This document shows, piece after piece, positions 24,964 to 33,746 of a DNA stretch of 64,000 bases. Below the pieces are notes generated by a model that was not told where the DNA came from, ran no database searches, and was given only the letters and a program-made list of their open reading frames with translations. How positions within the stretch are numbered: the first letter of the stretch is position 1; every line of letters starts with the position of its first letter. A program made the translations under genes and the position numbers. Source of the DNA: CAIKMD01 sp963702925 (GTDB taxonomy: Bacteria; Pseudomonadota; Alphaproteobacteria; ATCC43930; CGMCC-115725); contig OY969771.1 in the NCBI GenBank assembly GCA_963702925.1, positions 682,001 through 746,000 on the forward strand. The letters run 5' to 3'.

Positions 24964-25971
24964 TTAGTCCCGGCGCCGTCCGGCTTCCTCGACGATGCTG
25001 GTATCGGCGTATTTGCGCGCGTCGATGTCGATGTTGAGGAAGCCCGCCTCTTTCTGGGTCTTGAAGTTGTTTTGCAGCGCCTCGAGATTGAGCCGGTCGT
25101 CGGGATCGTGATAGATGTCGTAATCCGCCGTCCAAATCCATTTGTCGTAGAATTCCGGCGTCTTCTTGTTGAAGTCGGCGACGATCTTCAGCGCCTCGGG
25201 CCGGTTCTTCGGGTCGAGATACCAGTGCCATTCGCGGATCTCGTCCTCGAAGAAATCGACCATGGCCGGCCGCAGCTTGGCGATCGTGCCGGCGCGCGCC
25301 GCCCGCGCCAGAATCTGGGTCGGACCGCCCATCGCGTCGCGCAGATCGAACAGCCGGCGCGAGATGCGCAGCAGCTCTTCGTCATTGGCGGCTTCCGGGA
25401 TGGTGGTGCTCATCTGCACCTTGCCCTCGGCCAGAAGCTGAACCTGATTGGCGAAGTTCGCCTCGATCACGTTGTAGTCGCGGCTCGCCTCGAGCCCGTG
25501 GCGGCGCAGCATCGCGCGCATGCCGATATCGATGCCGGCGCCGATCACGTTGACCGCGACGGTCGCGCCTTTCAAATCCTCGATGGTTTTGATCGGCCCG
25601 TCCTTCCGCACGACATAGGGGCCGGAATAGGATTTGACCCCGTCCTGGAGCGAATCGGCGATCATGCGCAGATCGTCCATATGCGCGTTCTGAATGGCGA
25701 GGGCGAAAGAGGAATAGCTGAGCTCGGCGATGTCGAGGTCGCCGGTGGCGAGCGCGGTGATTTGCGGCGTGGTGCCGGCGAAATGGATCGCCTCGATCGT
25801 GTAGCTCTTGTCGAGATGCCTGGTGACGTCCTTCTTGATTTGCATCATTGGCGCCAGCGCGATCGGCGCGGTGATCCAGCCGATCCGCAGCTTCACCGGC
25901 TCGGCGGCGCGCGAGGTGACGGCGGCAAAACTCAGAACGAGAACGGCGGCAAGCGAGGTTGTGGCGCGCAT
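24964..25971 (-). CDS. NitT/TauT-type ABC transporter substrate-binding protein (paralogue)
   Basis: 335 residues, signal peptide ending AAVTSRA-AEP, then VKLRIGW. ITALATGDLDIAEL and the tail DTSIVEEAGRR repeat the pattern of the adjacent receptor. The ATG follows GGGGGAAACGAAG. It is divergent from an amidohydrolase gene, an arrangement also found at 51600/52555. The most likely membrane partners are the permeases at 28456 and 29211 and the ATPase at 32112 (inference). Confidence 0.9.
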   Translation of the reverse strand: MRATTSLAAVLVLSFAAVTSRAAEPVKLRIGWITAPIALAPMMQIKKDVTRHLDKSYTIEAIHFAGTTPQITALATGDLDIAELSYSSFALAIQNAHMDDLRMIADSLQDGVKSYSGPYVVRKDGPIKTIEDLKGATVAVNVIGAGIDIGMRAMLRRHGLEASRDYNVIEANFANQVQLLAEGKVQMSTTIPEAANDEELLRISRRLFDLRDAMGGPTQILARAARAGTIAKLRPAMVDFFEDEIREWHWYLDPKNRPEALKIVADFNKKTPEFYDKWIWTADYDIYHDPDDRLNLEALQNNFKTQKEAGFLNIDIDARKYADTSIVEEAGRRRD

Positions 25972-26086
25972 CTTCGTTTCCCCCGGATATATGACGATTG
26001 TTACCGACAAGGCTATGTCACGCGCCGCGCAACGTAAAGCGTCATGGCGTCGCGGCCCGGGGGGATTTCCGCAGCCCGGCGCGGGT

Positions 26087-26115
26087 TTGACCGCCGCACG
26101 CGCCGCTCATATAGT
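26087..26115 (+). promoter_or_regulatory. Strong candidate sigma70 promoter for the amidohydrolase/permease operon
   Basis: TTGACC and TATAGT are separated by exactly 17 bases, five of six consensus matches in each. Transcription would start about 32 bases before the amidohydrolase ATG, leaving room for its GGGGAGGA ribosome site. Confidence 0.65.
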
Positions 26116-26154
26116 TGCTGCAACGCCGCAAACCGCGCCACAGGGGAGGAATCA

Positions 26155-27090
26155 ATGGCCGCGCCACACCGTATCGACGTGCATCACCACCCGATGCCGT
26201 CGAGCCAGATCTCCTCGGGCCGCGCCGCCTCGCCCCCCAATATGAAGGAATGGTCGGCCGCCGCCTCGCTCGACGACATGGACCGGAACGGAGTCAAGAC
26301 ATCGGTGCTGTCCTTGAACCATCCCGTCGCGGTCTGGCCGAGCGACCAGGCGGAAGCGCGCAAGCAGGCGCGGCAATGGAACGAGTTCATGACTCGCCAG
26401 GGCCAGGACCATCCCGGAAGGTTCGGCACCTTCGCCGTGCTGCCGATCCTCGACGTCGAAGGTTCGTTGCGCGAGCTCGAATACGCGCTCGATACGCTGA
26501 AGGCCGACGGCATCAACATGATGACCAATATCGGCGACAAGTGGCTGGGCGATCCCCACTATTTTCCGATCTTCGAAGAGCTCAACCGGCGCAAGGCGGT
26601 GATCTATACCCACCCGATCGCGCCCAATTGCACCCAAAACGTGATGATGCCGGCGATCAACGATTCGGTGATCGAGTTCGCCACCGACACCAGCCGCGCG
26701 ATCGGACGGCTGCTGTTCTCGGGCGCGGCGCACCGTTTCCCGGCGATACGCTGGATCTTCTCCCATGCCGGCGGGACCATGCCCTTCATCCTGGAACGCT
26801 ATACCCGCCATCCACTGACCGACAAGAACCTGGCGGCGCTGGTGCCCGATGGCGTGATCAATTATTTGAAGCGCTTCCATTACGACACGGCGCAGGCCGC
26901 GCATCCTTACGCGATGGCGTCGATCACCAAGCTAGTCGCGGCGACGCAGCTGCTCTTCGGCACGGATTTTCCCTTCCGCAACGCCGAGGATCACGTCAAA
27001 GGGCTGGCCGAATGCGGCTTCTCGGCGAGCGATCTGCGGCTGATCGAATGCGAGAACGCGCAACGCCTGCTGCCGCGCTGGCGGCGCTAG
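26155..27090 (+). CDS. ACMSD-like amidohydrolase (Amidohydro_2)
   Basis: 311 residues, the same length as the 17116 paralogue and starting with the same MAAPHRIDVHHH. Metal-ligand regions: HHH near residues 10-12, YTHPIAPN, FSHAGGTMPF and FGTDFPF. The ATG has GGGGAGGA 5 bases upstream. It opens a plus-strand operon of two amidohydrolases and two permeases. Probably a decarboxylase or hydrolase acting on the compound these permeases import (inference). Confidence 0.92.
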   Translation: MAAPHRIDVHHHPMPSSQISSGRAASPPNMKEWSAAASLDDMDRNGVKTSVLSLNHPVAVWPSDQAEARKQARQWNEFMTRQGQDHPGRFGTFAVLPILDVEGSLRELEYALDTLKADGINMMTNIGDKWLGDPHYFPIFEELNRRKAVIYTHPIAPNCTQNVMMPAINDSVIEFATDTSRAIGRLLFSGAAHRFPAIRWIFSHAGGTMPFILERYTRHPLTDKNLAALVPDGVINYLKRFHYDTAQAAHPYAMASITKLVAATQLLFGTDFPFRNAEDHVKGLAECGFSASDLRLIECENAQRLLPRWRR

Positions 27091-27145
27091 CACGCGGCCT
27101 TTAAAAGACGTGCGGGAAACGCGCGACGCTTCACAGAGGGTGGTA

Positions 27146-28459
27146 ATGCTGCAACCGACAAAAACGAAAACCAACGGCAACGGCCGGAAACCGAGCAACG
27201 GCAAGGGCACCAAACGGCAGGCGAAGCCGGCGATCCGCGAGCTGCCGCGCATCACGGTCAAGACCGACACGCGCGACATCCTGGCCCATGCCGCCAAAGA
27301 CGCGCGCAAGATGCAGGATTACTTCATCGTCGATGTCGACGCGCATGTGACCGAAGTCGCGTTCTGGAACGAGATCACCGACCTCATCGATGGCGACGTC
27401 TATCGCCAATGGGCGCATTCCTTCCGCGACCGCGCCGGCGGCGCTGGCACCGCGCTGATGAACATCGCGCCGGGCATGAGTTATCAGGACGTGTTCGGCC
27501 GCATCCCGCACGACCACATGCAGGGCGAGTCGACCGAGGGCGGCGGCAAGCATCGCCAGGTGATCATCACCGAGCGCGCCATGGACAGCATGGGCATCGA
27601 TTACATGATCGTTTTCCCGACCCCGATGTTGCAGCTCGGCATGCATCCCCAGCCCGATATCGAGGTGGTGCTGGGCAAAGCTTTCAACCGCTGGATGACC
27701 GACAAGATTCTGCCGCAGCAGCCACGCATGAAGATGCTGGTCTATCTTCCCTATTGCGATCCCGATGCCTGCCTCGAGGCGATCAAGAAATTCGGCGACA
27801 AGCCGGGCGTGTTGGGCTTTTGCATCACGGCGACGCGCTACAAGCCGGTGCATCACAATTCCTATATGAAGATCTATCGCGCCATCGAGGAAACCGGCAA
27901 GCCCTTGGCTTTCCATGCCGGCTATTACTGGGGCGATCCCTCGATGATGCAGATCAACCGCTTCATCGGCATGCACGCGATCTCCTTCGTGCATTTCAGC
28001 ATCCTGCACATGACCAATTGGGTGCTGAACGGCCTGCCCGAGCGTTTCCCCAAGCTCAAGGTGATCTGGATCGAAAGCGGCCTCGCCTGGGTGCCGTTTC
28101 TGATGCAGCGCCTCGATTCCGAATATCTCATGCGCAGCTCGGAGGCGCCGCTGTTGAAGCGCCGGCCGAGCGAGTACATGCGCGAGATGTATTTCACCAG
28201 CCAGCCGCTTGAAACCAGCAATATGAAGCTGACCGAAGCGACCTTCGACGCGGTCGATGCCGAGAACCAATTGCTGTTCTCGTCCGACTGGCCGCATTGG
28301 GACTTCAACCCGCCGAGCTCGATCAGCAATCTTCCCTTCCTCAGCAAGCAGCAGAAGCGGAACATACTGGGCCTCAACGCGGCGAAGCTGTTCAACCTCG
28401 ACGTGCCCAAGAAGAAGCTCGCCACGATCCCCGATCCTCTTCCCTTGGCGGCTGAATGA
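27146..28459 (+). CDS. Larger amidohydrolase (Amidohydro_2, 437 residues)
   Basis: 437 residues, about 120 longer than the other amidohydrolases. A basic N-terminal tail rich in Lys, Asn and Gly (about 1-30) precedes the barrel. The metal site starts with DVDAHV (Asp-x-His in place of HxH); further elements are LAFHAGYYWGD, IWIESGLAWVPF and LLFSSDWPHWD. This form resembles the amidohydrolases of 4-hydroxybenzoate/vanillate-type decarboxylases and other long ACMSD relatives. The ATG chosen follows GAGGGTGGTA. Its stop overlaps the next permease start in ATGA. Confidence 0.88.
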   Translation: MLQPTKTKTNGNGRKPSNGKGTKRQAKPAIRELPRITVKTDTRDILAHAAKDARKMQDYFIVDVDAHVTEVAFWNEITDLIDGDVYRQWAHSFRDRAGGAGTALMNIAPGMSYQDVFGRIPHDHMQGESTEGGGKHRQVIITERAMDSMGIDYMIVFPTPMLQLGMHPQPDIEVVLGKAFNRWMTDKILPQQPRMKMLVYLPYCDPDACLEAIKKFGDKPGVLGFCITATRYKPVHHNSYMKIYRAIEETGKPLAFHAGYYWGDPSMMQINRFIGMHAISFVHFSILHMTNWVLNGLPERFPKLKVIWIESGLAWVPFLMQRLDSEYLMRSSEAPLLKRRPSEYMREMYFTSQPLETSNMKLTEATFDAVDAENQLLFSSDWPHWDFNPPSSISNLPFLSKQQKRNILGLNAAKLFNLDVPKKKLATIPDPLPLAAE

Positions 28460-29214
28460 TCGCAAGGCTGCGCGGCGCGGTCATCCCGGCGCTGTTGATC
28501 GCGCTCTGGGAGATCGGCGCGCGCGCGGGCACCTTGCCGCCCGATACCATGTCGCAGCCTTCGGCGATCCTGGTCGCTTGCTGGCAGGCTTTGCTCGACG
28601 GCAGCTTGCTGCTCGCGACCTGGCAGACTTTCCAAACCGCTTTGCTCGGCCTCGCCATTGGCAGCGCGATCGGTATCGCGCTCGGGATTCTCATCGGCCT
28701 TTCGCCCGTGCTCGAAGCCGTGATCGGGCCGACCCTCGACACTATAAGGCCGGTGCCGGCGGTGGCACTCATTCCGCTGGCGCTGCTGATCTATGGCTTC
28801 GGCCTGCGGATGGAAGTGCTGGTCATCACCTTTGCCTGCATTTGGCCGGTGCTGATCGTCACCGTCTCGGCGGTGCGCGGGATCGAGCCGCGGCTCCTGG
28901 AAGTCGCGCGCGTGCTGGAAATGCCCGCGCTCCGGCGCATGACGCGCATCGTGCTGCCCGCGGCCATGGCGCGCATCGCGGTGGGCATCCGGGTCGGCGC
29001 CGGCGTGGCGCTGGTCGTCGCGGTGACGGTCGAGATCGTGCTCAATCCGCAAGGGCTGGGCTATGGCATGATCATCGCCGCGCAGTCGCTGCGCCCCGAG
29101 CTGATGTGGGCCGAGCTGATCTGGCTCGGCCTTGCCGGCTGGGCCTTCAACGCTTTGCTGCAGACCATCGACCGGCGCTGGTTCAGCCGCTACCAAACGG
29201 GTGGCGCGCGATGA
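28456..29214 (+). CDS. NitT/TauT-type ABC transporter permease
   Basis: 252 residues, about six hydrophobic helices. The EAA loop that contacts the ATPase is visible as VARVLEMPALRRMTRIVLPAA. It overlaps the amidohydrolase upstream and a second permease downstream by 4 bases each, so all four genes are coupled. Two different permeases suggest a heterodimeric channel. Confidence 0.9.
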   Translation: MIARLRGAVIPALLIALWEIGARAGTLPPDTMSQPSAILVACWQALLDGSLLLATWQTFQTALLGLAIGSAIGIALGILIGLSPVLEAVIGPTLDTIRPVPAVALIPLALLIYGFGLRMEVLVITFACIWPVLIVTVSAVRGIEPRLLEVARVLEMPALRRMTRIVLPAAMARIAVGIRVGAGVALVVAVTVEIVLNPQGLGYGMIIAAQSLRPELMWAELIWLGLAGWAFNALLQTIDRRWFSRYQTGGAR

Positions 29215-29978
29215 GCCCGCGCGGAATCGGCTTGAAGCTGGCGGCCGTGATCTTCGCCGCCTTGGTCATCTATCTCTGGCAAATCGCGGCCGATGCGCGG
29301 CTCATATCGCCGGTGTTCTTCCCCTCGCCGACCCGCACCTTCGCGGCGCTCGCGACGATGGAAGAGCGCGGCGATTTGTGGAAGCCGATGGCGGCGACAT
29401 CCTTGCGCATGTTTTATGGCTGGGTGCTGGCTTCGCTCGCCGGCATGCTGCTGGGCGCGGTGATCGCGCGCTCGGGGCCGGTGCGCGCCTACCTCGAGCC
29501 GTTGCTCGAATTCCTGCGGCCTTTGCCCGCTTCGGCGATCATCCCGCCCGCCATTCTCTTTCTCGGCCTCACCAGCAAGATGGCGGTGGCGGTGATTTCC
29601 TTCGGCGCGCTTTGGCCGGTGCTGCTCGGCTCCTATCACGGCTTTCGCAGCGTCGATCCGCAGCTTCACGAGATGGCGACCGCCTTGCGCATGGGCCCGG
29701 TCGCTTTCCTGTGGAAGGTGGCGCTGCCCAGCGCCCTGCCCGACATTTTCGCCGGGGTGCGGGTGAGCCTTGCGATCGCGTTGATCCTCGCCGTGGTGAC
29801 CGAGATGCAATCGGCGCAAAGCGGCCTCGGCTTCAACATCCTGATGGCGCAGCGCAGCTTCCGCAGCCCCGAGCTTTACGCCGGCATCATCGTGCTCGGC
29901 GTCCTGGGGCTTTTCACCAATCAGGCGCTGATGCTGGGCGAGCGAAGGCTGCTGCGCTGGCGCAAATTTACCCGCTGA
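29211..29978 (+). CDS. NitT/TauT-type ABC transporter permease
   Basis: 255 residues, about six helices, EAA loop MATALRMGPVAFLWKVALPSA. The ATG overlaps the upstream permease stop in ATGA; the open frame upstream is out-of-frame reading of that gene. The stop lies 11 bases inside the 3' end of a convergent amidohydrolase gene. No ATPase follows; the nearest is at 32112. Confidence 0.9.
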   Translation: MSPRGIGLKLAAVIFAALVIYLWQIAADARLISPVFFPSPTRTFAALATMEERGDLWKPMAATSLRMFYGWVLASLAGMLLGAVIARSGPVRAYLEPLLEFLRPLPASAIIPPAILFLGLTSKMAVAVISFGALWPVLLGSYHGFRSVDPQLHEMATALRMGPVAFLWKVALPSALPDIFAGVRVSLAIALILAVVTEMQSAQSGLGFNILMAQRSFRSPELYAGIIVLGVLGLFTNQALMLGERRLLRWRKFTR

Positions 29979-30948
29979 TCCGGCTGGTCGCGCCCACCGG
30001 CTTGTCGGTCGCGTATTGCGGCATGATGCCGGCGAGATTGGTGCGGTCGATGCCGCGCAGCTCCCAATTGTCGAACACGCCGGATTGCCGCAGACCGTCG
30101 ACATGCTCGGCCGCGCCGCGATAGGGATAATCCGTGCCGAAAACGAAATGCGAGGCCGGGATCACCATGCGCGCCGCGGTCAGCGCCACGCGGTTCGACG
30201 CCTGCGCCGTGTCGTAATAGAAACGCTGCGCCTCGGGCAAGAACCCGCCCGGCAAGAGCTTCGAATATTCCGGAAAGGTCGCGGTGCGCATGAAGCGCTC
30301 GATCAGAAACGGCATGGTGCCGCCGGCATGCGACCAGATCACGCGAAGATCGGGATAGGCCTGCGAGGCGCCGCCAAACACCATGCGCGCAATGGCGCGG
30401 GTGGTGTCGGTGCCGTATTCGATATTGGCGTCTTGCATGCCCGGCACGAAATTGACGCAGCAATCGGGCACGGCGGGATGGACATAGATCACCGCCTTGC
30501 GCCGATTGAGCTCGTCGAAGACCGGCGCGAAGGCCGGGTCGCCCAGCCATTTGTCGTGATAGCTCGTATACATGCCGACCCCGTCGGCCTTGAGCACGTC
30601 CATGCCGTATTCGATCTCGCGCAAACTGCCCTCGATGTCGGGCAGCGGCAGCGCGGTGAACATGCCGAAGCGCCCCCGATGATCGGCAACCAGCTTTGCC
30701 GCGTAATCATTGCAGTCGCGCGCCAGGCGCCGCACCTTGTCGCGGTCGTCGAGCCGCATCGCGATCTGGGTGATCGAGACGATCGACGTGGCGACCCCGC
30801 CGCGATCCATGTCCTCGAGCGATTTCGCCAGCGACCACGTCGTCAGCGGCCCGTGCAAGGACGCGCCCATCGCCGCGAGATATTGCGGCGGCGCGATGTG
30901 GTGATGGACGTCGATCCGGCGGCGCTCGGCGCTCGTCCCGTCGCTCAT
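29968..30948 (-). CDS. ACMSD-like amidohydrolase (Amidohydro_2)
   Basis: 326 residues with RRIDVHHHIAPP, YVHPAVPD, WSHAGGTMPF and FGTDYPY as metal-ligand regions. It forms a minus-strand pair with the next amidohydrolase, 14 bases apart, and both share MxDIEGSLxEIEYGxDVLKA. CGGAGAGCACCG precedes the ATG. The 3' end overlaps the convergent permease gene by 11 bases. Confidence 0.92.
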   Translation of the reverse strand: MSDGTSAERRRIDVHHHIAPPQYLAAMGASLHGPLTTWSLAKSLEDMDRGGVATSIVSITQIAMRLDDRDKVRRLARDCNDYAAKLVADHRGRFGMFTALPLPDIEGSLREIEYGMDVLKADGVGMYTSYHDKWLGDPAFAPVFDELNRRKAVIYVHPAVPDCCVNFVPGMQDANIEYGTDTTRAIARMVFGGASQAYPDLRVIWSHAGGTMPFLIERFMRTATFPEYSKLLPGGFLPEAQRFYYDTAQASNRVALTAARMVIPASHFVFGTDYPYRGAAEHVDGLRQSGVFDNWELRGIDRTNLAGIMPQYATDKPVGATSRISG

Positions 30949-30962
30949 CGGTGCTCTCCGCG

Positions 30963-31904
30963 TTACTGGTATTGCGGGAAAAGCCGCAACGCGTTGTCGC
31001 GATCGATCGCGCGCAGCTCTTCCGCAGTGAAGACGCCGGACTCCGCCACGGCGGCGGCGATCTCGGCCGGATCGCCCCACGGCACGTCGGTGCCGTAGAC
31101 GATCTGCCGCGGGGTCACGACCTTGCTCACGGCCTGAAGCGGCCCGGCATCGTAAATCGCGGCGGTGTCGTAATAGAAACGCCGCGCCTCGTGCAGGAAG
31201 CCTTGCGGCAGGTGCTTGGCGAATTGCGGCGCGCGCGCCACCCGCATGAAGCGCACGATGAGGAACGGCATCGCGCCGCCGCCATGCGACCAGATCAGCC
31301 GCAAATCGGAAAAGCGCGACGAGCGCCCGGTGAGGATCATCTGGGTCAAGGCGCGAGTCGTGTCGGTGCCGTATTCGATCAGGGAATCGTTGATGCCCTT
31401 CAAGACATTCGTGCAGCACGTCGCGGTGGTGGGATGGGTGTAGATCACCGCCTTGCGCCGATTGAGCTCTTCGAACACCGGATCGAAAGCCGGATCGCCC
31501 AGCCATTTGTCGCCATAGGAGGTGAAGAACACCACGCCCTCGGCCTTCAGCACGTCGAGCCCGTATTCGATCTCCTTGAGACTGCCTTCGATATCGGGCA
31601 TCGGCAGATTGACGAACATGCCGAAGCGCTTGGGATGATCGGAAACCAGCTTCGCCGCGTAGTCGTTGCAGGCGCGGGCCAGCTTGCGCGACAAAGCGGC
31701 ATCGCCGAACCACAATCCGGGCGTGGTGATCGAGGTCAGCGACACCTGAACCCCGCCCTTGTCCATCAGCTCGATCGATTGCGCCGGCGTCCAGTCGCGG
31801 GTTTCGCGGGTCAGCGGAATCCCTTTGGGATCGAGCTCGGCGATATAGGCGGGCGGCGAGATATGATGATGGACGTCGATGCGATGCGGCGCGGCATTGG
31901 CCAT
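30963..31904 (-). CDS. ACMSD-like amidohydrolase (Amidohydro_2)
   Basis: 313 residues. Metal-ligand regions: RIDVHHHISPP, YTHPTTAT, WSHGGGAMPF and YGTDVPWGDP. It is closest to the amidohydrolase 14 bases downstream, a tandem duplication that has diverged in the C-terminal third. Its promoter is likely the TTGCCA/GATACT pair just upstream. Divergent from the ATPase gene. Confidence 0.92.
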   Translation of the reverse strand: MANAAPHRIDVHHHISPPAYIAELDPKGIPLTRETRDWTPAQSIELMDKGGVQVSLTSITTPGLWFGDAALSRKLARACNDYAAKLVSDHPKRFGMFVNLPMPDIEGSLKEIEYGLDVLKAEGVVFFTSYGDKWLGDPAFDPVFEELNRRKAVIYTHPTTATCCTNVLKGINDSLIEYGTDTTRALTQMILTGRSSRFSDLRLIWSHGGGAMPFLIVRFMRVARAPQFAKHLPQGFLHEARRFYYDTAAIYDAGPLQAVSKVVTPRQIVYGTDVPWGDPAEIAAAVAESGVFTAEELRAIDRDNALRLFPQYQ

Positions 31905-31938
31905 GACGGTTTCTTTCCTCCCTGAGCGGCGCGGCGCG

Positions 31939-31968
31939 AGTATCGCGCGCGCTCGCGCGGCTTGGCAA
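31939..31968 (-). promoter_or_regulatory. Candidate promoter of the tandem amidohydrolase pair
   Basis: On the minus strand TTGCCA and GATACT are 18 bases apart, and transcription would start about 28 bases before the ATG. A weaker plus-strand candidate for the ATPase gene (TTGTCG, 17 bases, TAGGCA) lies at 32005-32033. Confidence 0.45.
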
Positions 31969-32111
31969 TCGGATTTGCGGCGCGGCGGCGCGCGTCGCTG
32001 CGCCTTGTCGCTGGCCGACTCTCATGGTAGGCAAAGCCTACGAACACGCGGCGACGCCGCCTCAACGATCGAACGAGAAACCGGCGCCCGAATGGGGAGG
32101 CATTCTAAATC

Positions 32112-32975
32112 GTGACTCCAAGAGCGGGCGTAGCAGGACGCGGCCCCGGCGCAACCAGCCAGGGTGCCGCGCTCGATCTGCGCGGCGTCACCTGCACCTT
32201 TCCCTCGAGCATAAAGGACATACCGGCTTACACGGCGGTGCGCGATGTCGATCTCAGCCTCGCCGATGGCGAGTTCGTCGCCATTGTCGGCCCGACCGGT
32301 TGCGGCAAATCCACCTTGCTCAACGTCGCCGCCGGGCTTCTCCTTCCCAGCAGCGGCGAGGTGCAGGTTTTCGGCACAAAGCTCGCGGGCATCAACCGCC
32401 ATGCCGGTTACATGTTCCAAGCCGAGGCGCTGCTGCCTTGGCTGACCGCACGCCGCAACGTCGCGCTCGGCTTGGAGCTGCACGGGATCGGACGCGACGA
32501 AGCCTCCGACCGCGCCAATGCCTGGCTGCAGCGCGTCGGGCTTGCCGGCTTCGAGGAACGCTATCCGCGCCAATTGTCGGGCGGCATGAAAAAGCGCGTC
32601 TCGCTCGCGCAAGTGCTCGTGCTCGAGCCCAAGATTCTGCTGATGGACGAACCGTTCAGCGCGCTCGACATCCAGACGCGCCAGCTTATGGAAAACGAGC
32701 TGCTCGACATGTGGTCGGCCGACCGCAAATCGGTGTTCTTCGTCACCCATGATCTCGAAGAGGCGATTTCCCTGGCCGACCGGGTGGTGGTGATGTCGTC
32801 GGGCCCCGCGACCTCGCCGGTGGCCGAGTTCACGGTCGACATTCCGCGGCCGCGCGACGTCACCGAAATCGTGCAGTCGCCGCATTATCTCGATCTGCAC
32901 CGCCGCATCTGGGACATCCTCAAAAAGGAAGTCCTCAAAAGCTATACCCGCGCCAAAAGCGCGGTGGTCGGATAG
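32112..32975 (+). CDS. NitT/TauT-type ABC transporter ATPase
   Basis: 287 residues. Walker A GPTGCGKST (60-68), Q-loop Gln103 in MFQAEALLPW, signature LSGGMKKR (155-162) and Walker B LLMDEP, all intact. The N-terminal 20 residues are an unordered extension. The GTG start has GGAGG 10 bases upstream. It is followed 2 bases later by a permease and then a TRAP-type binding protein. As the only such ATPase in this part of the window it may also serve the permeases at 28456 and 29211. Confidence 0.92.
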   Translation: MTPRAGVAGRGPGATSQGAALDLRGVTCTFPSSIKDIPAYTAVRDVDLSLADGEFVAIVGPTGCGKSTLLNVAAGLLLPSSGEVQVFGTKLAGINRHAGYMFQAEALLPWLTARRNVALGLELHGIGRDEASDRANAWLQRVGLAGFEERYPRQLSGGMKKRVSLAQVLVLEPKILLMDEPFSALDIQTRQLMENELLDMWSADRKSVFFVTHDLEEAISLADRVVVMSSGPATSPVAEFTVDIPRPRDVTEIVQSPHYLDLHRRIWDILKKEVLKSYTRAKSAVVG

Positions 32976-32977
32976 CC

Positions 32978-33736
32978 ATGCCGCAGCGCGCGATCGTCTG
33001 GCTCGGCCGTCTCGCGGTGATTGCGCTGCTACTGGCCGCATGGCAGCTCAGCATCGAGCATTCGCGCATCGCGCGCTTCTTCTTGGGATCGCCGGTCATC
33101 ATCGCGGAAAAGCTCCGGGATTGGGTGGTCTCGGGCGAAATCTTCCGTCATCTCGCGATCACCTTGATGGAAACCTTGCTGTCCTTCGCGATCGGCACCG
33201 GCCTCGCCCTCGTGCTCGGTCTCTGGCTTGCCCTCAACGACACGCTCGCGGCGATTTTCGATCCCTTCATCAAGGCGCTCAATTCGATGCCGCGGCTGAT
33301 CATGGCGCCGATCTTCGCCGTGTGGTTCGGGCTCGGCATCTGGTCGAAAGTCGCGCTCGGCGTGACCCTGGTGTTCTTCGTCGTGTTCTTCAACGTGTTC
33401 CAAGGCATTCGCGAAGTGAGCCCGGTGCTGCTCGCCAATGCGCGCATGCTCGGCGCCGGCCGACACCAACTGGTGCGCCGGGTCTATGTGCCCTCGGCCT
33501 TGAGCTGGGTGTTTTCGAGTCTCCATCTTTCCGTCGGCCTCGCCTTCGTCGGCGCGGTGATCGGCGAATATCTCGGCTCCTCCGCCGGGGTCGGTTATCT
33601 CATCCTCGAAGCCGAAGGAACTTTCGACATCGAAACCGTGTTAGCGGGTGTGATCCTGTTGACGGGGTTCGCCCTAACGCTCGATTTCTGCATCACCTTG
33701 ATCGAGAATTCGCTGCTCAAATGGCAGGCGAAATAA
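32978..33736 (+). CDS. NitT/TauT-type ABC transporter permease
   Basis: 252 residues, about six helices; EAA loop ANARMLGAGRHQLVRRVYVPSA. Tight coupling with the ATPase gene (2 bases) marks them as one complex. The expected NitT/TauT receptor is missing from this operon; the next gene encodes a TRAP-type protein instead. Confidence 0.92.
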   Translation: MPQRAIVWLGRLAVIALLLAAWQLSIEHSRIARFFLGSPVIIAEKLRDWVVSGEIFRHLAITLMETLLSFAIGTGLALVLGLWLALNDTLAAIFDPFIKALNSMPRLIMAPIFAVWFGLGIWSKVALGVTLVFFVVFFNVFQGIREVSPVLLANARMLGAGRHQLVRRVYVPSALSWVFSSLHLSVGLAFVGAVIGEYLGSSAGVGYLILEAEGTFDIETVLAGVILLTGFALTLDFCITLIENSLLKWQAK

Positions 33737-33746
33737 GGCGCGCGCA

